37,100 nucleotides of DNA. It comes from Methylobacterium sp. Lineage in GTDB: Bacteria > Pseudomonadota > Alphaproteobacteria > Rhizobiales > Beijerinckiaceae. Position 1 is the stretch's first letter. Every line of letters starts with the position of its first letter. This document shows positions 31,582-37,100 of this stretch, one piece after another. The notes beneath the pieces are model-generated. The model saw only the letters and a list, made by a program, of their open reading frames with translations, was not told where the DNA came from and searched no databases. A program made the position numbers and the translations under genes. The DNA is taken from the NCBI GenBank assembly GCA_002928875.1, contig PERO01000013.1, forward strand, positions 1 through 37,100, in the 5' to 3' direction.

Positions 31582-33639
31582 TTGCCATTATGTTCTCATT
31601 TGTATCGCCGTGGAGCCATGTATTGGTGGCGTCGGCGTCTGGTTTGTCCGGATGGCACGACAGTCGTTGCGCTGAGTCTCGACGAGCGTGAACCGTCCAG
31701 GGCGATCTCGCTGGCGATCGCGATGACGGCTGCCTCGGAGGACGTCATGCAGCTCTACCCCGTCGGATCCGCCCGCCAAAAACTGCTGGCCCATCTCGCG
31801 AGCCTGCATCTCGCCACCCGGCAGCGTGTCGAGGAAGACCGGGTGGCCGTTCTCGCCGCGCGTGCCCGGGGCGAGCACAAGGCCGATCAACTCCTGACGG
31901 AGAGGCGGTCGCAGGCGCGGATCTATGCGACGTTGAACCGGATCGCCGCCGCGGAAGGCGAGGACATCGAGAACCCGCTGGCCGCAATCCGCAAGCATGG
32001 GCCGCACGACCTTACCGAGTTCGAAATTGCCAAGATCCTGCATCGCCTTGAACGCGGCTATGCCCGCGAGGCCTATCGCCCCGGATCCAGTGTCGCCAAT
32101 GTACCCGATCTGACGATGCTCGACGGCGCCTTGATCGAGGAAGGTGCACTTGGCGAGAATTCGGTGCGGTCAATGTGTGCCGGTCTTGCGACGCGCCGTG
32201 CCGAGATCGAATCTGAAGCCGAGCGCCTCTACACGAGGGCGCTGAATGCACCCGAGCAGCCGGTCGCGAAAGGTGAGCCCAGGATTTCGTTTGACGCCTG
32301 TGAAAAGGCCTGGATGCGCCCATCATGTCAAATGGCCGACCGGATCGCGAGAGACGATATCCGGATTGCTGTCACGGATCAGGCGAGTGCCGACAGTCAA
32401 ACGTGTTCAGCCCAAGCCCTGGTGTTGCCTCCTGTCGTCACCGTCACCGTCACCGAACTCCCGCGTTCTGGGTCCAGACCCGTGCCGGCCGGGAGCGAGG
32501 TGATCGACCCTGATCCACCCGCCCAATCCGCGATCACCATTGACCAACTGGTCGAGGATCTGATCGGCACCAGCACCTGGGGAGCAAAAACCGCCGCGCA
32601 GGTGCGAGGGGTTGCGCATCTTTTCCAGCGCATGGCCAAGTCGCAGCTTACCTCCGCCCTGAACGAACTCAACTTTGTTGAGTATCGCCAGCTTTTGACG
32701 CGCCTCCCGCGCCATTACGGCAAATCACCCCGGGATTTCGAGCTTGATCTCGACGAGGTGATCGAGACGGCAAGAAGGGATAAAAAACCGACGGGGCTCA
32801 GCAAGCAGACGATCAATCGTCATATGACCCAGATCGGCGCGATTTATGCCTTTGGTTCGTTGAGGAAACTCTGCCAGGACTGGTCAAAACTGATTGAGTC
32901 GCGCCGCCCCAGGATCAGCAAGAAGGAAAAACTGAAAAAACCCGCATTCAGCGATCAAGAAGCGACACAGCTGCTTGCCAGCCCGGAATGGTCACCGCGC
33001 GCTGTTCTGCCTGAAGCCTCTCTCTATTGGGGCGTGCTCCTTGCGGCCTTCACCGGAGCCCGGCAAGCCGAGATCGCTGGCCTCAAGCTGGCGGATATCG
33101 ATACGGATGCCGTGATCATCCACATTCGGGAGAATGCCAATCGCGACGTCAAAACAGAGGCTGGCGAGCGAAAGGTGCCGATCCATAGCGAATTGCTTCG
33201 TCTCGGTTTCCTACGGTACGTGAAAACGCTCAAATGCAAGCTGAAGGGGGATGCAGACCTCTTCCCCGATCTTCGGGCGCGCGGTGCAAAGACCAGTCAT
33301 GGGGCACTTCTGGCCAAGTCATTCGACAAGGTTATGTTTAAATCAGGTGTGAAAAAGGCCAATCCTAAACTCAGTTTTCATTCGTGGCGCCACGCAGTCA
33401 ACACGAAAATGGCGAAGGTCTCTGACGCTATACGAGAGCAGGTTGTCGGCCATGAGGGAAAGACGATCAATACATCTGTCTATATGCACAACATTGCCAT
33501 GCCGACGCTGAAAGAGGCAATTGAACTCGTGACTTGGGATACATCGCATCTCATGCCTTTGCGATGGCATCTCTGGGAACCCCCTTCTCCGGCGGCGCCA
33601 CGAGGTCCCCGCCAAAAGCGACCGGCCGCGATCAGATAG
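31582..33639 (+). CDS. Tyrosine recombinase/integrase with DUF6538 N-terminus
   Basis: A 685-residue site-specific integrase. The first 20 residues (MPLCSHLYRRGAMYWWRRRL) match the DUF6538 start common in alphaproteobacterial phage-type integrases; the central part (about 30-310) is not recognised. The core-binding domain is about 325-450. The catalytic domain has Arg494 (TGARQAEIAGL), a beta-hairpin Lys (VKTEAGERKVP), His600 and Arg603 (HSWRHAVNT), His624 (VGHEG) and nucleophile Tyr634 (TSVYMHN), so it should be active. Start is TTG: AAAGGAG lies eight bases upstream. It sits 113 bases after tRNA-Gln in the same direction, as expected for an element integrated there. Codon use is less GC-biased than in the fol and fab genes. 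Confidence 0.92.
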   Translation: MPLCSHLYRRGAMYWWRRRLVCPDGTTVVALSLDEREPSRAISLAIAMTAASEDVMQLYPVGSARQKLLAHLASLHLATRQRVEEDRVAVLAARARGEHKADQLLTERRSQARIYATLNRIAAAEGEDIENPLAAIRKHGPHDLTEFEIAKILHRLERGYAREAYRPGSSVANVPDLTMLDGALIEEGALGENSVRSMCAGLATRRAEIESEAERLYTRALNAPEQPVAKGEPRISFDACEKAWMRPSCQMADRIARDDIRIAVTDQASADSQTCSAQALVLPPVVTVTVTELPRSGSRPVPAGSEVIDPDPPAQSAITIDQLVEDLIGTSTWGAKTAAQVRGVAHLFQRMAKSQLTSALNELNFVEYRQLLTRLPRHYGKSPRDFELDLDEVIETARRDKKPTGLSKQTINRHMTQIGAIYAFGSLRKLCQDWSKLIESRRPRISKKEKLKKPAFSDQEATQLLASPEWSPRAVLPEASLYWGVLLAAFTGARQAEIAGLKLADIDTDAVIIHIRENANRDVKTEAGERKVPIHSELLRLGFLRYVKTLKCKLKGDADLFPDLRARGAKTSHGALLAKSFDKVMFKSGVKKANPKLSFHSWRHAVNTKMAKVSDAIREQVVGHEGKTINTSVYMHNIAMPTLKEAIELVTWDTSHLMPLRWHLWEPPSPAAPRGPRQKRPAAIR

Positions 33640-33804
33640 TCACTCGAGCCGCCGATGCTGTGTCCCGCTCGCCCCGGATACTGGTTCGGAAACGGGTACT
33701 GCACAGCCGGGCTATCGTCGTCGATGGAATCCGGGCGGTGCATGACAGCGCAATGAGCTATGGCACGAGCCTAAACCAGCGAGTCCGTTGCTCGCGAGGG
33801 GTGC

Positions 33805-34533
33805 TCAGTGCGTCACGATCGTTTTCAAAGACCTATCCGTGTCGAGCTGTAACGCAGCGTACCAGAGCGGTGTCTTGACATAGACATTGTCGCGTCCCGT
33901 AAGGCGTTCTTCGCCAACGACCTGGAGCAGTCCAAGCCAACAAAGGGGGCGAAGAACCTCGACGTAGAGTTTCCCCGGAAATGGATCGTAATGGGGCCCG
34001 GGCGCTGGTGGTCCGTACAATGCCGCGCGCAGCTGCTCGGCTGTGACACCGCCGGCGGCTAAAACGTTGATAACGTTGAGGAAGATATCCCAGTTGCCGA
34101 TCAGCAGTGCTTTGTCGAACCTTGTGTGGTGGGTGTGATCGACACGAAACAAATAGAACGGCGCGACAAGCTCAAAGAGGCGGCCAGGATGACCGACGAA
34201 GGTCCTGCCGAAAGGTGTCAGCCGGAACGTGCCCTTGAAATGCCGGCCAATCCGGAGCGCCAGCATGATGTCGTGAAGTTCGGCCAGCGGGAAGAAATCC
34301 CACTCGTTCAGGACCTTGTTGACTGCATAGAGATCGTCTGGTCGGTGGCCGGGCCAATCGAAGGCCTCGGCAGCCCATGTAACGAAGACGCGTTTCAGGT
34401 TTCCCGAGGGGGTCAAACCGATGGGCCCATTTTCCTCGAGATAGGCAAAGGTCTTCGTCAGGCCCCGGATCACCGGCGAATGCGCCAAAGCGGGATGCGT
34501 GTCGGACAGATCAAAAAATGGCTGAAACGGCAT
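33805..34533 (-). CDS. Hypothetical protein with two LTPxG segments
   Basis: A 242-residue cytoplasmic-looking protein. I do not recognise a named domain. Visible features: an N-terminal FFDLSDTHPALAHSPVIRGL, a helical segment followed by GLTPSGNLKRVFVTWAAE, and later a second similar unit FRLTPFGRTFVGHPGRLFEL; both look like helix-turn-wing elements, so a DNA-binding or adaptor role is possible. The C-terminus has another such hint (LCWLGLLQVVGEERLTGRDN). I recall similar sequences as unnamed proteins in other alphaproteobacteria. ATG 34533, weak ribosome site, with a TATAAA element a few bases upstream. Convergent with the integrase, from which it is 165 bases away. Confidence 0.65.
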   Translation of the reverse strand: MPFQPFFDLSDTHPALAHSPVIRGLTKTFAYLEENGPIGLTPSGNLKRVFVTWAAEAFDWPGHRPDDLYAVNKVLNEWDFFPLAELHDIMLALRIGRHFKGTFRLTPFGRTFVGHPGRLFELVAPFYLFRVDHTHHTRFDKALLIGNWDIFLNVINVLAAGGVTAEQLRAALYGPPAPGPHYDPFPGKLYVEVLRPLCWLGLLQVVGEERLTGRDNVYVKTPLWYAALQLDTDRSLKTIVTH

Positions 34534-34703
34534 GCCACTTTATATCACAAATCATCGGCAGCTTCGCGCCCCAATTTTGCCGTTCAGGCGGATCCTTGGC
34601 GTTGCCGATAGCAGACGTTCGACAAGACTAGCTTCACTGCTGAAGTGACCAGCGCCGCTGTAGAGAGGTGACATTCGAGATTTTGGCCGCTAACCGTAGC
34701 GAT

Positions 34704-35540
34704 ATGACCCAATCGGATCTCGAACTTGTGGCGGCCTGCTGGGAAGGCAATGCTGAGACGTGAACGCGTCATTCGCGCGCCGGCTACGATGTCTATCGCG
34801 ATCGCCACAACACACCCGCCTTTCTTGCCATTTTGCCTCCGATCGCTGGTTTGCAGGGATTTGATCTCGGCTGCGGCAAGGGTAGCAACACTCGATTGCT
34901 TGCTTCGCAAGGCGCGCTGATGCAGGCGATCGACATAGCGCCAACCTTCATCAAGCATGCACGAGAGGCTGGAGGCGGGATCACCTATCAGGTGGCGAGT
35001 GGCACGGATCTTCCTTTTTCGGCCCATAGCTTCGATTTTGCGACTGCGTTCATGTCAATGATGGATATGCCCGATCACCGGCTTGTTCTGTCGGAGGTGT
35101 ATCGCGTGCTGCGCCCGAATGGCTTCTTGCAGTTCTCGATCCTGCATCCATGCCTCTGTCCGCCGACGCGGCGGAACATCAGGGACATGGACGGGACGAC
35201 GATTGCGGTGCATGTCGCGGACTACTTCAAGACCAGTGACGGTCGTATCGAGGAATGGCACTTCGGTGACGCCCCCGCAGGCGAAAAAGCGGTGACCGCG
35301 CCCTTTCGGGTGCCACGGTTTCATCGCACGCTGAGCAGTTGGCTCAACCTCCTGATCGGAACAGGTTTCGTGATCGAGGAAATTGGGGAGCCCATGGCGG
35401 ACGAAACGACCGCGTCGGAATTCCCCGCGGTCCAAGATACTCGAGTGGTGCCGCTATTTCTGCATGTGCGCGTTCGGAAGCAAGCAAGTGAGCGGCAACG
35501 GGTCGAAACCAAAGCCGGAAACGAACTCAAAACTCGATAA
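34704..35540 (+). pseudogene. Class I SAM methyltransferase gene with in-frame stop at codon 20
   Basis: Read from ATG 34704 the frame gives MTQSDLELVAACWEGNAET, then TGA (34761-34763), then TRHSRAGYDVYRDRHNTPAF and onward without a break to 35540. The downstream part is a class I S-adenosylmethionine methyltransferase: motif I FDLGCGKGSNTRLLA, an acidic loop AIDIAPTFIKHA, ASGTDLPFSAHSFDFATAF, and a post-motif YRVLRPNGFLQFSIL. By recollection of homologues the stop stands where Trp (TGG) is expected, a one-base change. A restart at TTG 34833 would give a 235-residue protein that keeps the SAM site but loses the conserved N-terminal helix. Substrate unknown. Could be a sequencing error. Confidence 0.75.
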
Positions 35541-35688
35541 AATTTGGGGGCAACGTCATTGGCACAAGCCAATAAGCACCTCTTTGTATAACTTCACCGG
35601 CATGTTGCCAGGCATTTGAGTTATTTGATGATCTGATTTTTCACGGGATAGGAATATTTTTTCTGGCGCAGTGGCGTCGGAGGAGATC

Positions 35689-36867
35689 TTGAGACAGTTC
35701 CGCCTGTTGATGTGTTTGATTGCTTTAGGTTTTTCGAGTGGCTTCCAAGGGTCATCCGGTTTAGCGCAGGGTTCAGGCGCCCGTTGCGACAATGCTAGCC
35801 TCGTCGCCGAGCCGGCAAGTGTCATCCCGGCTTGCATGGCCGCGCTCGCCGAAGCCGGCAACGAGGCCAAGACCCGCGCCGGCCTGCTCTACATTTTAGG
35901 TCGCGGATATCATCGGACTGCCCGCCTTGCCGAAGCGATCGAAAGTTACGATTCGGCTCTGGCGCTGGACGCCACCTCGGCCGACATGTTCGTGAGCCGG
36001 GCCTGGGCGGCCATGGAAATGCATGATGTCGAGGGTGTGCATCATTTTGCGCAGATGGCGATCCGGGCGGAACCATCCAGCGCCCGCGCCTGGGATTTCT
36101 TGGGTACCGTCCGCCTCGAGATGGGGGACACGATCGCCGCGCTGGAGGCCTATGAGCATGCCTTGCGGATTGATCCCAAATTCGGCCTAGCCCTGCTGCA
36201 TCGCGCCGATGTCATGAAGCGGCTTGGAAAGCCCGAGCGCGCGGTCGAGGATTACGAAAAAATTCTGGCCATGCCCCCGGGCGAGGTGGAAACGGGCAAT
36301 CTGATCGGGAAGAACGGCAAGGTCGCCAGTTTCCGAGCCGCGGCGCTGGAGGGACGGGCGACCGCGCGATGGAGCAGCGCGCCGAGGGAGGTCGTGGAGG
36401 CGGATCTTCGCGCGGCGATCGCCATGGAGCCGACACCCTTCCGCCATCGCTTGCTAGCGCAGCATTTCCGCCGCCAACCCGACCGCATAGAGGATGCCGT
36501 GCGCGCTATGCGTGCCTCCTATGAAATGGCACCCTACCTTGTCGAATTGCAGCTTCTGTTTGGTGAATATCTGCTCGTGGCCGGAAAAGAAGAAGAGGGG
36601 CTCGCCGAAATTCGGAGCATCATCAGCAAGACGCCGGGCTACATGAAGGCGCACAGCGCGATGGTCATCTATTTCCGGATGAAGAACCGCCTGGATGAGG
36701 CAATCGACGCTTTGGAGGTGGGCTACAACGCCAACCCGGATGCGTATCGCTGGCTGATTGACCGGCTGATCTCGGACGGTTACTGGGGCGACGAGAGCAG
36801 GCCCACACGCACGACGCCCGAGTTGAAAGCCGCCTTTCGGAAATGCCTCTCCGCCAAATGTGCGTAA
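35689..36867 (+). CDS. Secreted TPR-repeat protein
   Basis: A 392-residue protein with an N-terminal signal (RQFRLLMCLIALGFSSGF up to GLAQ) and about four tetratricopeptide repeats between residues 55 and 195, for example GRGYHRTARLAEAIESYDSA, FLGTVRLEMGDTIAALEAYE and HRADVMKRLGKPERAVEDYE. A further helical-repeat region continues to about 360, ending in RKCLSAKCA. TPRs mediate protein-protein contacts; this one should act in the periplasm. Start: TTG 35689 has GGAGG five bases upstream and gives a compact signal peptide; GTG 35671 and ATG 35710 are alternatives. The 148-base upstream gap is AT-rich and carries a small hairpin (35558-35573) but no clear promoter. No partner gene is evident. 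Confidence 0.8.
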   Translation: MRQFRLLMCLIALGFSSGFQGSSGLAQGSGARCDNASLVAEPASVIPACMAALAEAGNEAKTRAGLLYILGRGYHRTARLAEAIESYDSALALDATSADMFVSRAWAAMEMHDVEGVHHFAQMAIRAEPSSARAWDFLGTVRLEMGDTIAALEAYEHALRIDPKFGLALLHRADVMKRLGKPERAVEDYEKILAMPPGEVETGNLIGKNGKVASFRAAALEGRATARWSSAPREVVEADLRAAIAMEPTPFRHRLLAQHFRRQPDRIEDAVRAMRASYEMAPYLVELQLLFGEYLLVAGKEEEGLAEIRSIISKTPGYMKAHSAMVIYFRMKNRLDEAIDALEVGYNANPDAYRWLIDRLISDGYWGDESRPTRTTPELKAAFRKCLSAKCA

Positions 36868-37100
36868 GGTCTGACTGCCTGATCCCCTGAAGCGCCCCAA
36901 GTTTTTTGGTCTGCTTCGCGCCCGCGTTTCGGACGCTCCAGGTGAGGTGCGCAAACGCCGAAACCCGACATTCATGAGATGCTATCAGCCTCCGGCAAGC
37001 CGGTCGCGGTTCATATACGCAACCTGATCCGCTTGGGCTGAAGACGCTGCTCAGCGATGGACCAAGTGTCTATGGATGTGCGTGGCAGAAGCCGCTTGAG
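36868..37100. other. Terminal region without a recognisable gene
   Basis: The last 233 bases contain short open frames on both strands but none with a Shine-Dalgarno, a recognisable domain or convincing codon use. A GTTTCGG/CCGAAAC inverted repeat (36926-36932 and 36958-36964) is the only structure seen. A gene may begin or end beyond the window. Confidence 0.4.

Noticed and set aside
32437..32456. GTCACC hexamer repeats in the integrase gene
   Set aside because: A three-unit in-frame microsatellite encoding VTVTVTE; unremarkable.
34560..34580. Second copy of the tRNA-Gln 3' end as an attachment site
   Set aside because: Only GCGCCCCA is shared (also near 36890), which is too short to be meaningful.
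1..37100. CRISPR array or intact insertion sequence
   Set aside because: No regularly spaced repeats with unique spacers, and no transposase motif, were seen on either strand.

Overview
The window is 37.1 kb of GC-rich DNA that reads as an alphaproteobacterial chromosome, most likely order Hyphomicrobiales (Rhizobiales). The reasons are gene content and order (pdxH, an RT0821/Lpp0805-family lipoprotein, a zinc-finger-less DnaJ, fabI, a histidine phosphatase, aroC and a RibB fused to a dead RibA-like domain), the TIGR02301, DUF1499 and COG4111 proteins, and many long antisense open frames typical of high GC. I cannot name a genus.

Layout. 165-4548 is a minus-strand block: folate-binding YgfZ, a YfbR-like HD phosphohydrolase, a predicted tyrosine phosphatase and a COG4111 NAD-type regulator in tight order, followed by xseB and a pirin. 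4635-7004 runs forward: a dihydroorotase-family protein and the AzlC/AzlD exporter pair. 7015-10985 is mostly minus strand: an acyltransferase-3 membrane protein, a small protein whose 3' end has been duplicated, then the operon pdxH - SDR - Nudix - TIGR02301. 11017-22430 runs forward: lipoprotein, DnaJ-like, fabI, small secreted protein, histidine phosphatase, a 1343-residue Pls/PosA-type nonribosomal peptide synthetase, two more small secreted proteins, aroC and ribB. 22545-31468 holds an HDAC-family hydrolase, an L,D-transpeptidase lipoprotein, a small protein, a MarR regulator divergent from a DUF1499 membrane protein, an MBL hydrolase divergent from bioY, the folP-folB-folK operon, an AGE-family epimerase, and tRNA-Pro(CGG) and tRNA-Gln(TTG).

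31469 to the end looks acquired. A DUF6538/tyrosine-recombinase integrase sits directly downstream of tRNA-Gln, followed by an unrecognised protein, a methyltransferase gene with an in-frame stop at codon 20, and a secreted TPR protein. The upstream part is visibly more AT-rich than the rest of the window. No second copy of the tRNA-Gln 3' end was found, so the far end of any element is probably outside the window.

The most interesting locus is 13649-19916. An A-T-membrane synthetase with the architecture of epsilon-poly-lysine synthetase and two acidic residues in its predicted substrate pocket is flanked by three small exported proteins that appear to be paralogues (two cysteines, then Tyr and a G-F/K-R-G-x-D-x-V motif). 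The first protein after the synthetase is preceded by a leader with two mutually exclusive hairpins, one burying and one exposing its ribosome-binding site. I see no CRISPR array, no intact insertion sequence and no known riboswitch. No gene-free stretch exceeds about 300 bases.
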